Shown in pieces: positions 1-13,001 of a DNA stretch of 64,000 nt. The first letter of the stretch is position 1, and each line of letters opens with the position of its first letter. The position numbers were made by a program, and so were the translations under genes. The notes beneath the pieces were generated by a model that saw only the letters and a program-made list of their open reading frames with translations, was not told where the DNA came from and did not search any database. Origin of the DNA: Ursus arctos (lineage: Eukaryota; Chordata; Mammalia; Carnivora; Ursidae). Location of the stretch: NCBI RefSeq assembly GCF_023065955.2, contig NW_026622874.1, forward strand, positions 26,965,772 to 27,029,771, in the 5' to 3' direction.

Positions 1-790
1 ACCCTGTGAACATTATCAATATGGTATCACTTAACGGGAATCACATATGTATTATTTACCTTCCACAAAAGCTGAGGCATAGAGAGGCTGAATGGATCAC
101 TAGTTCAAAATAAGTAAACACAACAATTAACCCGGCAAACCAGTCTCTCATCTTGGTGATACAGTTTAGCTGTATTGTAGCTTTGGTTGCCTAGCGTTAG
201 ACATAGTTGTCATTTACAGTGTTATTTTTATGTGAAAACATATGGGAAGTCCCAAGCAATAAATACATTTATACATAATTTTTTAAAAGAATCCATTCAT
301 AAGCTTGAAGCTGGGTGAACATCTTATCTTATCCGTATGTGTATAAAGTATCCCAAATGGTCATCGGGCCTTGTCTTCAACGTACATGTCACACACAGTC
401 TCTGTGTCTAGTGTAATGCTAACTGCTCAAGAATTATCTGTGGCACATTTTGTTCTTACTGATTTCTAAGTACACAAATGATCACTATTGTGAACTGATA
501 GGATAGAGCACTAACTGCATACTACAGGTCGTGGTGAAGAAAGTAAGACTTTGCAGTAGTACTTGATACAATTAATCTCTTCTACCTTGCAACATGCCTT
601 CACTTGGCCTACAGAACACCACACTCTCTAGCTTTCCTCCAGTCTCCCTGAGTGATGTTTCATCCCCCTCACCTTTGAGCCTATGGTTCTGTCCCCCGTC
701 CGTCCACACTCCTAAGTGATTTCGTTTAAACTCAAGCCTCTAAATATCATCAATATGTGATAACTCTCAAATATATTTCTCATTCTGGAC
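1..790. other. Intronic sequence, nothing recognised
   Basis: AT-rich unique-looking sequence. No exon, RNA gene or clear repeat seen on either strand. Confidence 0.6.
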
Positions 791-1426
791 TACTTCCCTA
801 CCTGGATGTCTGAAAGGCAGTTCAAACCAATCATACGCCAAACCGAACTCCCAAGCTCCTCCCTGAAACCTGATTTACCTGAGTTTTCCTCTTGTCATTA
901 ACTAGCAACTTTATTTTTCCAGTTATTAAGGCCCCAGCCCTATGAATCATCCTTCACTTCTTTCTCTAACACTCATAACAAATCCCATTAGCGTTACCTT
1001 CAAAACATCCCTTGACCACATCCACTGCTTCTGTCCTCATCTAGACTATCAGGTTCCACCAGGGTTCTGACTTTGCCCACCTACATCTATTCCTCACAGG
1101 GTAACCACAGTGATCCCTTTAAGTCATAAGTCAGATCATATACTTGCTCTCCTCTCTACCTGTAATGCCTTCCCCCACGTGCATATACATGTATGCACAG
1201 GTGACTATCTTTCAAGTTGTGCTAAAATACCTGGATTCCTTCATTTCCCAATTTAATTTGCCGAGGCAGTAATTCTCTATCATGTAACCTATATTACTTT
1301 TTCAAAACACTTAGAATTGTTGGAAATTATCTTGTATGTTTATTAGTTTACTTATTTTTTGTTTCTATAATTATAAGAACCTTACTTGAGTAGCTCATGG
1401 CTTTAACACCCATAACCTCAAGAGGG
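790..1426 (+). repeat. L2 LINE fragment, interrupted by L1
   Basis: Shows the typical L2 run: a 'catccttcacttctttct' and 'acaaatcccattagcg' type block, then 'cagtgatccctttaagtc', then a diverged 3' part. The 3' end appears to resume at about 8235-8297 ('acagtgccaggtacacaacag...ttcatttaatg'), after the L1 insertion. Confidence 0.7.
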
Positions 1427-4400
1427 GTGATATCAGCAAAATGGTGAAAGAGGAAGCCCCAGAACCTCCTCCTCCAACAGAGATACTGGTTTAACAATGC
1501 ACAGACCAATTCCCTTAATGAGAAATCCAGAAATCAGTTAAGAGGCTCCTGAAATTCAAATGAGCACAAAACCATTCATATCAAAGCTGGTAGAAAAATT
1601 CATGGCCCTTATTCACAACAGTCCTTCCCCGGTTCAGCATGGTGCAATAGGGAGAAAACTCCCAGCCCCCAGCTTCTCTCTGGGGAGGCAAAGAGTTGGA
1701 ATATGCATCAAATGTTGGGGGGGCACTGCCCATTGGATTGTTTTTTGCCTTGCCTATGTCAGAGCACACTCTAGATGCCTGGGGGACAATGAAAACACAA
1801 GTGAGCTGCGCAGCTTGCGTCTGCTCCAGAGGACCCATGGTGTAGCAGGCAGAGCCCAACAGAGATAGCAACCTCTCCCTCAGGGGAAAAGGGAAGAGAG
1901 GAGCATATGTTCAACATTCTGATTTTTGGAGGGGCTACCCAAAGGATTGGTTTTTGTCTCGCCCAACTCAAAGCACAGACTGATGGGGATGCAGCCTCCT
2001 CTAAAAACCTAAGGGCCACTGAGAATAACAAAAACCTGGCAGGTTTGCAGCAGCTCTGGAAAAACTGCAGTACTGCAGACAGGCACCAGAGGTAGCAAGA
2101 GATTACAAGCTCCTGAAAAAAGAAACTGGCAAATCCATGTAACTGGGAATTTACATGCACAAGTCCAGAGAAACACATCCACAGAGAAGGTCTGAGAGGC
2201 CTGCAGAATCTGAAGCTGGGCTGACTGGAGAAGCTTTTCCCTGTAGAGAGTCAGTTTGTGAAGACTGAGAGAGGTGACTGCTTTATCAAATGGGTAGATC
2301 ACAACATAAATTTATAAGGCATATGAAGAAACACGGAAGCATGGTTCAATCAAAGCAACAAAATAAATGTCCAGAAACAAAGGTATATGAATTACCTCAA
2401 AGAATTCAAAAGAACCATCATAAAGATGTTCAATGGGTTCAGAAAACAATGCATGAGCAAAATGAGGATATAAACAAAGTGATGGAATATATGGCAATGA
2501 ACCAGTTAGGAGCTGGAGCCTACAATAACCCAACTGGAAAATTTCTAGAGGAATTCAACAGCAGACATGATTGAGCAGAAGAACCAGGGAACTCCAAGGC
2601 AAGACATTTGAAATTATCCAAAGGAACGAACGAAAAAAAGAGAGAGAATGAAAAAGAGTGAAGAAAGTTTAAGGGATTTATGGACTACCAACAAGCACGC
2701 CAATATACACCCAAAGTCCCAGACGTACAAGAGGAAAAGAGGCAAAGAGCTTATTTGAAGAAATAATGGCTGAATACCTCCTACACCTGTGAAAGAAAAT
2801 GGACATCCAGATTCAAGAAGACCAAAAGACTCAAAATAGAATGAATTACAGAAGTCCACACCAAGACACATATAATCAAATTGTCAAAAGTCAAAGACAA
2901 AGAGGGAACTTTAAAAGCAGCAAGAGGAAAGTGACTCATCACTTGCAAGCGTGCCCCCATAAGACTACTGGCATATTTCTCAGCAGAAGACTTGCAGGGC
3001 AGAAAAGAATGGGAGGAGATACTCAATGTGCTAAAAGAAAAAACTGCCACCCAAGTTTACTATACCTGGTAGCACTATCCTTCAAAAATGAAACATAAAT
3101 ACTTCTCCAAATAAACAAAAGCTAATGGAGTTCATCACCCCTTGACCTGCCTTATGAGAGATGTTAAAGGGAATCCTTCAAGTTGAAGTAAAAGGATGTT
3201 AAAGAGCAACGGAAAGCACATGAAAGTATAAACTTAACTGCTAAAGGTAAATAGGTTGACAAATAGAGAGTACTGCTGAACTGTAATGGTGATACATAAA
3301 TCATTTTTACTACTGATATAGAAGTTAAAACATAAGAGTATAAAAAATAACTATAAATAAAAGATATGTTCATGGATACAACATAAAAAATGTAATTTGT
3401 GACCTCAATAACACAAAGTGGTGGTGGTGGGGGGGAGAAGAGTTTGGTATGTAATTGAAATTAAGTTGCTATCAGCTTAAAATAGTGTTGTAATGATGAG
3501 ATGTTTTATATAAACACCATGGAAACCACAAAGAAAATACCTATAGAAGATTTTCAAAAGAAAAAGAGAAAGAAATAGAAAAATATATATCATTACCAAA
3601 AAAAATTAGCAAAAACAAAGATGACAGCAAAAGATGAAAAGAGTGACAAAAAAGTTACAAGACAAACAGGACACAATTAACAAAATATTAATAGTAAGTT
3701 CTTTCCTATCAATAATTCTCTTAAATGTAGATGGATTCAAAGATATAGTCAAACGATACAGAGTGGCTGAATGGATTTTTTTAAAAAGATTCAACAATAA
3801 GATTCTGTCAGTAAGAAACTAAATTAGATTTGAGGTGACACCTAGACTGAAAATGAAAAAGTAGAAAATGGATTTTCCATGCAAATGGTAACAAAAAGAC
3901 AGCATGTGTGCTCATACTTATAACAGACAATACAGATTTTAATTAAAAAACTGTCACAAATGACAAAGCATGGCATTATAGAATGAGAGAAACGGTCAAT
4001 TCCCTAGGAAGATATAACAATTATAAATATATATACACCCAACATCAGAGTGCCCAAATATATCACACAACTACTAACAGAACTGAAAAGAAAAATAGAC
4101 AGCAACACTGTGATAGCAGGAATTTTCAATGCCCCACTTTCAATAGTGGATTGAATATCCAGACAAAAGATCAATAAGGAAACAGAGGACATGAACAACA
4201 TTGTAACCCAAATAGGCCTAACAGACATATATGGAACATACCACTCAACAAAAAGTATAAAAAACCAAAAAAAAAAAAAATACATGTTTTTCTCAAGCAC
4301 ACATGGAACCTTCTCCAGAACAGATCGCATGTTAGGTTACAAAAAGAGTCTTAACAAATTCAAAAAGACTGAAATCATACCAAGTATTTTTCTGACCAAA

Positions 4401-6786
4401 ATGGAGTGAAACTAGAAATCAATAGCAGAAGGAAAACTGGAAAGTTCACAGTTATGTGGAAATTAAACAACACACTCCAAGACAATCAAGGGGTTGAAGA
4501 AGAATGGATCAAAGAAGAATCAAAAGGGAAATTATAAAATGTGTGGAGACAAATGGAAATGAAAATATAACATAATAAAACATACGGGTTGCAGCAAAAG
4601 TAGTACTAAGAGGAAAGTCTACAGTGGTGAGCTATATTAAAAAAGAAAGATCTCAAATAAAGAACCTAACTTTACACTTCAAAGAACCTGAAAAAGAACA
4701 ATCTAAACTCAAAATTTCCAGAAAGAAGGAAATAATAAAGATTAGAGCAGAAATACGTGAAAGAGAGAATGAAAAATCATAGCAAAAATAACAATTGTTT
4801 TTTTGAAAATATAAAAGAAATGGACAAACCTTGTTAGACTAAGAAAAAAGTAAGAAATCTCAAATCAAATAAAATCAGAAATAAAAAAGCAAACATCACA
4901 ATCAATGCCACAGACATAAAAAGGTTAAAAGATATTACTATGAAAAATTATTCTCAACTTAGAAGAAATAAATTCTTAGAAACAATCTACAAACACTAAA
5001 TTATGAAAAAACAAAATATGTGCATACCTAAACTAGTTTGAAGATTGAATCAGTAATCAAAACTTTCCAACATAGAAAAGCTCAGGGCCAGAGGATTCAC
5101 TGATGAATTCTACCACACATTTAAAGAATTAACACAATTCCTTCTGAGACTCTTTCAAAAAATTGAAAAAGAGGGAGCATTTCCAAACTCATTTTACAGA
5201 AGCAGCAGTACTCTGATACCAAAGCCAGAAAAAGACGCCATAAGAAAAAACTACAGGCCATTATCCCTGATAAATACAAATGCAAACATCCTCAACAAAA
5301 CACTTGCAAATTGAATTCAACAGCACATAAAAAGGATCATACACTGTGACCAAGTGGGATCTACTGCTGTGACGCAAAGATGTTTCAATACATGAAAATT
5401 CATCAATATGATACACTGCATTGACAGAACAAAGGAAAAAAATCACATGATCATCTCTAGAGAAAAAGCATTTGACAAAATTCAATACCCTTTATGATAA
5501 AAATTCTCATCAAACTAGAAGAAGAAGATTACTTCAACATAATACAGGCCACATATGAAAAGTCCACTCCTAACATTATACTCAACAATGAAAAACTGAA
5601 GTTTTACTTCTAAGATCAGGAACAAAACATAAAACTCACTCTGACTACTTCTATTCAATATACTACTGGAAGTCCTTGCTGGAGCAATTAAGCAAGAAAA
5701 AGAAATACAAGGCGTTCAAATTGGAAAGGAAGAAGTAAAAGTATCTCTGTTCAAATTACATGACCTTATATGTTAAGAAATTAATTCAGCAAAGTTACAG
5801 AATATAAAGTCAATAGATGAATCAGTATGTTTCTAGACTAACAGTGAACAATCCAAAAGGAAATCAAGAAAACATTTCCATTTCCAATAGCATCAAAAAG
5901 AATAAAATACTTAAGAGTAAACATAACCAGAGAAGTGAATGATTTGTGTAATAAAAGTATTACGTTTACTTAAAGAAATTGAATAAGACAATTAAATAGA
6001 AAGGAATCCTATGTTCATGGATTAGAAGACCTTATACTGTTAAAATGCCCGTATTGCCCCAAATGATCTACAGATTCAATGCAATCCCCATCAAAATCTG
6101 AATGGCATTTTTGGCAGGAAAAAAATCCTAAAAATCATATGGAACTACAAAGGACCCCACATAACCAAAACAATCTTGAGAAAGAACAAAGCTGGAGGCC
6201 TCACACTTCCTGATTTCAAAATGTGTTACAAAACTACATTAATCAAAATAGTATGGTACTGGCAGAAAGACACATATAGACCAACATTACAGAACAGAGA
6301 CCAGAAATAAATCCATACGTATATGGTTAAATATGGTCAAATGATCTTCAACAAGACTATCAAGATTACAAATGGGGGAAGGATAGTTTCTTTAGCAAAT
6401 AGTGCTGGGAAAACTGAACATCCGTATACAGAAGAATAAAATTAGACCTTTATCTTACATCATATATGAACATCAACTCAAAATGGATTAAAGACTTAAG
6501 TGGAAGACCTGAAACTACAAAACTCCTGGAAGAAAACACAGGAGACAAGCTTCATAACACCGATCTTGGCAATGTTTCTTGGAAATGTTGCCAAAAGAAC
6601 AGACAACAAATTAAAAATAGACTAGTGGAACTTCATTAAATTAAAAAGCTTCTTCACAGCAAAGGAAACAATCCATGGAGTGAAAAGGCAGGCTACAGAA
6701 TGGGAGAAAATATTTGCAAACAATATATCTGAAAAAAGTCTAATAATATCCAAAATATATAAGGAATTCCTACAACTCAATAGCAA

Positions 6787-6822
<36 letters not shown>

Positions 6823-7690
6823 AAAACCAAATAGCCTGAATAAAAAGAAATGAGCAAAGGACTTGACTAGATATTTATTGGAAAATAATATAAAAATGGT
6901 CAACAGGTATATGAAAAAATGCTCAACATCATTCATCATCCTGGAAATGCAAATCAAAACCACAATAAGATATCACCCCATATCTCGTAGGATGGCCATT
7001 ATCAAAACAAACAAAAAACAGAACAAAATAAGTGTTAGCAAAGACTTGGAGAAAGTGGAACACTTGACCACTATTGGTAGGAATGTAAAATGGAGCAGCC
7101 GCTATAGAAAATAGTGAGGATGTTCCTCAAAAATTAAAAATAGAACTAGCTTCTGGTACAACAATCCCACTTCCAAATATTTATCCGGAAGAATTGAAAA
7201 CAGGATCTCAAAGAAATATTTGCTTATTCATTACAGTATTATTCACAATAGTCAAGAGGTAAAAAGAGCTGAAATGTCTATCAGTGGACCAATGGATAAA
7301 GAAAATGTGGAACACACATACAATGGAATATTATTCAGCCTTAAAAAAGAAGGAAATCCTGTTCCATGCTACAACATGGATAAAGCTTTGAGGACATTAG
7401 GCTAAGTGGAATAAGCCAGTCACAACAGGACAGACGCTTAATGATTCCATTTACGTGAGGTATCTAAAGTAGTCAAAGTCATAGAAGCAGAAGGTAGAAT
7501 GATGTCTGCCAGGGGTTGGAGGAGGGGGAAATGCGGAGCTGCCATTGGGGTATACAGTTTCAGTGAAGGAAGATGAAAATCTACTGTAAAATATTGTGCT
7601 TATAGTTAACAATACTTTGCTACACACTTAAATTTTATTAACAGGGTAGAGCTCATGTTATGTGTTATTTACCACAATGAAAGAATGAAA
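1427..7690 (+). mobile_element. Near full-length, degenerate L1 (old L1M type)
   Basis: A LINE-1 of about 6.3 kb. Order: 5' region (from about 1427), remains of ORF1 (about 2290-3100), the inter-ORF region, remains of ORF2 (about 3650-7400: endonuclease part, then reverse transcriptase, then C-terminal part), and a 3' UTR to about 7690. All frames are broken by stops and indels. At about 5745-5770, where the reverse transcriptase active-site Asp-Asp pair should lie, the frame reads Phe-Lys-Leu-His-Asp, so the catalytic motif is lost. A (CAA)n tract lies at 6788-6822. It is a dead element, inserted in an L2. Confidence 0.85.
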
Positions 7691-7806
7691 TAAAAGATAA
7701 AATCCCTGACATCAAAGAATAGTTTTAAAGGACTATGGTACTTCCATAAAATGGCTTACTACAAAGCCTTTGAACAGGACTCCAAAAATCTATAGTTAAA
7801 GAGAAA

Positions 7807-8145
7807 GACAATTATCATATGGTTTCTCTCATCTATGGAACATAAGAACTAGGAAGATCAGTAGGAGAAGAAAGGGATAAAGGAAGGGGGGGTAATCAGA
7901 AGGGGGAATGAAGCATGAGAGACTGTGGACTCTGAGAAACAAACTGAGGGCTTCAGAGGGGAGGGGGATGGGGGAATGGGATAGGCTCGTGATGGGTAGT
8001 GAGGAAGGCACATATTGCATGGTGCACTGGGTGTTATACACAACTAATGAATCATGGAACTTTACATCAAAAACCAGGGATGTGCTGTATGGTAACTAAC
8101 ATAATATAATAAAAAATATCTTATAAAAAATATGAAATTAAAAAA
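7807..8145 (+). mobile_element. 5'-truncated young L1, 3' end only
   Basis: Carries the carnivoran L1 3' end: 'ggaacataagaactagg', a G-rich stretch, 'gcactgggtgttataca', 'aatcatggaac' and an 'aatataataaaaaa' tail. Flanking 'aaagagaaag' (about 7798) and 'aaagagatag' (about 8146) look like a target-site duplication. It inserted just after the old L1 ends. The same family end recurs at 19932. Confidence 0.85.
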
Positions 8146-8234
8146 AAAGAGATAGATGTATAACATATTGCAAAATGAGACAATAAGGATATAAAATATG
8201 TATTATAAAATATAATTTTGAGAGGAAAAAACAC

Positions 8235-8297
8235 CCATAGTCTAATACAGTGCCAGGTACACAACAGTAAGAATTCAATATTCATTTAATGGGTGGA
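8235..8297 (+). repeat. L2 3' end, continuation of the 790 copy
   Basis: 'acagtgccaggtacacaaca' followed by a sequence close to the usual L2 terminal 'caataaatatttgttgaatg'. Position and order fit the piece interrupted at 1427. Confidence 0.55.
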
Positions 8298-10169
8298 ATT
8301 CATGGAATTTCCATTCATTTATCAGACAAAATTTAAAAACATTCTAAATTGTCTTGCTTCTCTTTTCCTAATGCATTTTGGTTTATTACCCTTTCAGTGA
8401 AAGACTTGATCTTGAAAAAATCCATGTATAACTTCATCTGGCAACTTTGTGGCAAGAAACTTCATGAGGACACTGCTCACTTTCATTTTCCTCCAGATTC
8501 AGGATTCCCCTAATCCTAAATTTCTGAGATTTTCATTCATGCATTCAACATAAAAGACAGCAAAGCAACAGTAGCAGAAAAACCGAGATGATAAATACAG
8601 AATCATGAGTCATATCTCTGTGGGTCCCCAGACTGTATGCAGACTGAGGCTCTGGAGGGCAAAGAATAAAATATCTTGATTACTTACTTCAACAAATCAA
8701 AAATGTTAGAATAGCAGCTCTGATCTTAGAAATATGCTTGTATTTACAAGAGCAAGGAAAAAAAAAAGAGAAATTGGTGGAAAGGAAAAGTTTGGTGAAC
8801 TAGAAATCATGGACCCAGTGGTTGTTCTGTCACTAACTAGTAGTATGCTCTTAGGAAAATGATTGAATAGCTTATTTTCTTAGTTCTAAAATGACAGAGT
8901 TTGACTAGGCAATAGGTACTGTAGATTCCAAGCTCTAAATGCAATGAGTGTATTTCTTAAAATGTTATATGCCAATAACTCAAAATGCATTATGATACAA
9001 TTTCGTTGAAACTTTCTATAACTCCCTACCTTTTAGATACTATTACCCCTTGTGCTGCTTCTTTGCATTTTCTTTTAGACTCTAAGACACACATCTCACC
9101 CTATAGATGAGATTAGCTAATTTTTTTTTCTTCTCCCTCAAGAAGAAGAGAATCTCATTTAGGTCCCTATCAAGAAGGCTACCTGAAACAATGTAATCCT
9201 GTATCAGGAAAGAATCACAGGGAATGAAACAGAAATGCAAACACCCAAACATACACACAAGCTCTCTGCGGATCAAGAAATAATAAGGTCACGAGGTGCT
9301 GAGTAATGGAAAACAAGGCAGGAGTTCCTGTCCTATTAAAAGCACAGTATAGCCTCTAAGAAAAATATGCCTCAAGAATGATATCATTATTATAAAATAA
9401 GATAATTGACAATTTTAATTAAACCAAATCATTTAAAACTAGCCTCATGAAATAGATTTTCAGGCCAGCTCAAAGCAAGAGCCAAATGTCATCATCTGAT
9501 AAAACATCTTCCAGAAATGAAAACATTGTGAAGCTTTGGAACTTGTTAACTGGGGAAAAAGAGGGGAACTCTATATTTATTAAAGAAAAAGTAATTACCC
9601 AATCATATATAGTAGCATGTAAGCTGTAACATGCCCCAAAATATTAGTAGGGTTATGGAAGGGTTTAAACAAAAAAAACAAAAAACAAAACAAAAAAAAA
9701 AGATTTTAAAAGATAGTAAAATAAAAAATCTTTTATCTTAAAATAATTTATTTTGAGAAAATTAAAATAAAATAAAGCACTTCTGCAATACAGAGCCCAT
9801 GCAAAAGATTCATCTAGCAATTATCTGTGCTTATTAAAATTATCTTCTTCTGAAGGAATCTTAGATACACTGAATTGAATATCTAGTACCAGCTTCAGAA
9901 CTCAACCGGCCACCTTCCCTCTCTCTTTATCCTCCCCCAAAGTACACACATTACCTGGATCATCACCCTTGAGCGCCTCTTCCTGAAAGTTGAAAGGAGG
10001 GGAGAGTCTTCTCCTACTAGCCCAAACCCTGTCTGTCTCCTCTTGGCCTACTTCTTTAAAATTCTTTCCAAAAATCAACTTTCATTAAAATGTCTTCAAC
10101 TAATCTTCCTATTTTTATTTGATCTCATTCCCCTTCCAAGTCACCAGAGTATTTGCCCAGCACAAGCGT
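8298..10169. other. Intronic sequence with A-rich tract
   Basis: Mostly unique AT-rich DNA. An A-rich run lies at about 9670-9705. No gene recognised. Confidence 0.55.
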
Positions 10170-10722
10170 GACATACTCTGTTTCCTTCTAAAATGTTCTG
10201 TTTGTGGATCTCCCATTGCACGTAAAACCTAGACCACTTATCAAGGCCTGCAAGGTTCTAGCCTGCTTCTCTCGCACCACGAATGATGGCCCAACCACAC
10301 CCGTGTTTGCGTGGACTCTCGTACACACCAAGAATGCTCTCACCTCTGCATTTGCTGCCTTCTCTTCCTGGAACACTTCTCCACACCCCTAAAGATCTTC
10401 ACCTGACTGACTCTCCCTCAACCGGATTTCATCCCGAATGTCCCTCTCCAAGAGAAAGCTCGTCTGAACACAGCCCAGCTAGAGGAGCCCGCCCCATCAT
10501 TCTGTCTCGGGAGGCCAGTGTTTAGTCTTCAGAACATCTGCACTTTCTGAAATTATGTCGTTCAGATGCTTCTTGGTTTGTAGTTACTCCTGGCTAGCAT
10601 AACAGCTTCATGGAACAGGACTCTTGTCAGTCCTGCTGTGTCATAATCTGTGAGGATTACGCCCCCTGCTTGGAACAGTTTCTTTCAAAACGTATCACAT
10701 ACAGAATGAATAAATGAACCAA
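10170..10722 (+). repeat. L2 LINE fragment
   Basis: Shows L2 order: 'atcaaggcctgcaaggttct', a 'gcatttgctgccttctcttc' and 'ctggaacacttctccacacc' block, and a final 'gaatgaataaatgaacc'. The short open frames here come from this repeat. Confidence 0.75.
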
Positions 10723-11385
10723 TGTGTATTTTAACTACTTCTTCCTTTAGAGGACTAGACCTTCCCACCAACTGTCTTACCTCAGGTCTCTACAAGTGCT
10801 AGTATGTTATCTGAATACGATAGATGAATACATAAATATTTCTGAGTAAGGGTTCAGAAAAAGAACTCGGAATGTCCAGTGTGTGGCCAAATGTCCAAAA
10901 AAAAAAAAAAAATCAGATTCAGAAAACTATGTCACAGATCGATTCTTTTTTTTTCTTATATGAATGATAAGCTATTTTGTCCCATGATGAAATGTAACTT
11001 TGTCGTACAAAATTTTGTTTTGCGACGGCTGGGAATAATGATCTCTATTTTTGTCCTGCATTCAATGAGTTGTGCATGGACCAGGAAAAATGGAAAACAG
11101 CAGCAGCCTACCTCCCCGCTGGAGAAGCAAGGGTAAATCAAGTGTGCTGAGAAACGGTCATCAGCCCCTAGTGCAACAGGAATGTCAGAACCACACCCAG
11201 GAATATTTACATTCTCTTATGGACTATTACGCAATTAACACTGTAAATTTTATTTTACCTAAAAGAAGCACAATCTCCAAAGCAAGCTCTAACGTCAAGG
11301 GTCAGAAGACTTCTGCCATATTCACTAGCTTCTTTGCTCAAGAAATACCTAGGTCCTGATCATTTTACATGCTGTATGAAAATAC
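10723..11385. other. Intronic sequence, nothing recognised
   Basis: Unique-looking sequence. It ends at the start of the 38-bp tandem repeat. An A-run lies near 10898-10912. Confidence 0.5.
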
Positions 11386-11499
11386 GCTGCCCATTAAAGA
11401 TCCCAGTTTGTAAGCATTTCCATGCTGCCCATTAAAGATCCCAGTTTGTAAGCATTTCCATGCTGCCCATTAAAGATCCCAGTTTGTAAGCATTTCCAC
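11386..11499. repeat. 38-bp tandem repeat, three copies
   Basis: Three units of exactly 38 bp start at 11386, 11424 and 11462 with 'gctgcccattaaag'. The first two are identical and the third differs only in its last base. The near-identity points to recent duplication or ongoing copy-number change. Confidence 0.95.
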
Positions 11500-12769
11500 G
11501 ACCAGTTAAAAAAGGTTTTAATACTTTTTAAGGAAAATAAGACCTTCCCTTTATTCCCCATGCAAAATAAAATGTAAGAACTCTAAATCCATGCAATAAC
11601 TCTGCTTCTCCTTTCTAGTTCATATGGGTTCGCCCTGCTTGAAAATCTGTTCGTGAATCCTGACCACATTGTCACCCTGCTGGGAACACACACAGCCCCA
11701 CAGATCCACATTGTGGTGACTCTTGGGTTAACACAAAACCTCCCTGAAAAGTCCCCTTCCAATCTGGAGGAGAAGTGAGGTATCTCTGCTCTCGGGGTTA
11801 ACACCAAAATATCTAAATGGACACAAACCAGTGCTTTTTCACCTATAAATTCCAGAATCCAATTCCCTGGTACCATTAATATCACCCTGGTGCTGAAAGC
11901 ATTTCGTATCCAAGGAAAGAGGAGTTCAGTCCATTGTATCTGTCACTTAGATCAAATATTTTCTAACCACCTCTATAGTATATGAATAATAGTGACAGGA
12001 AGGGAGACTTTTTCATTTGCCCAAAAGGAACACATCCTGTTTTAGCAATTACGAGTTTCTGATGAATCCCCATATTCCTCTAAGTGAGTTTTAGCAAAAT
12101 AAGAACAGATGCATCCCTGTAAAAAAAGGAACTTTACAATAGTCAAGAAACTATGCTGGGAACCTAAAAATAGAAAATTTAAGAATTAAAAGCTCTTTTC
12201 CCTGCAATGTGCATCAATGTAAGCCATGTGATCATGTGATGGTGTCTATGGAGATTCATCTCCTTTTTCACAGTCCTGACATCCATTGCTTTACTTATTT
12301 CTCAAAGCTCCCTTCACTGCTTCATCACCAGAGAACACATATTTTACAAGCATCTGGGAAATTCCTTAGATACCCCTAAAAGGAATATATACTTTTTAAC
12401 TTAACAGTCTTTAAATATTGGCATTTTCACTCAACATGATTATAGACTGAAGACACGCTGATTAGAGCTCTCTCACATATAACAATAAATTCTAAATAAA
12501 CTAGCATTTTCCGAGAAAAACTAAAGGCAATATGAAGTGAAAGCAATAAAGGAGACTTCTGAATTACATTTGGCAAGCTAACTGATCATAGGGGGAAAAT
12601 ACAGCCATTCTACATAGAGAAAGTATGTTTCACCAGCCAAATAGGTATTGTAGGAGGGTACATAAAAACATAAGAAAAATGAATTCATGAAATGTTAAGT
12701 AGTCATAAAAAGATTATCTACTGAAGACTGATAAAAATTGATCCATTATATAAAATTGTTTGGTTACAG
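11500..12769. other. Intronic sequence, nothing recognised
   Basis: Unique-looking AT-rich DNA between the tandem repeat and a SINE. No coding or RNA feature seen. Confidence 0.5.
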
Positions 12770-12988
12770 GGGCGCCTGAGTGGCTCAGTCGATTAAGTGT
12801 ACGACTCTTCCTTTTGGCTCAGGTCATGATCTCAAGGGTGTAGGATCAAGCCCTGCATCGGGCTCCAGGCTCAGTGCGGAGTCTGCTGGAGATTCTTTCT
12901 CTCCCTCTAGCCCTGCCCCTCCCCCGGCTCGCACACACACACACACACACACACTCTCTCTCTAAATAAATAAAATCTTTTAAAAAAA
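12770..12988 (+). mobile_element. CAN-SINE
   Basis: Starts with 'gggcgcctgagtggctcag', then the tRNA-like head, a C/T-rich middle, a (CA)n stretch and the usual AATAAAATCTTTT tail. The flanking duplication tgtttggttacag is perfect at 12757-12769 and 12989-13001. Confidence 0.97.
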
Positions 12989-13001
12989 TGTTTGGTTACA
13001 G

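Noticed and set aside
2290..2574. 94-codon frame that looks like a small gene
   Set aside because: It is a relic of L1 ORF1 inside the old L1.
11386..11499. CRISPR-like array
   Set aside because: The three units are directly adjacent with no spacers, in a mammalian intron. It is a minisatellite.
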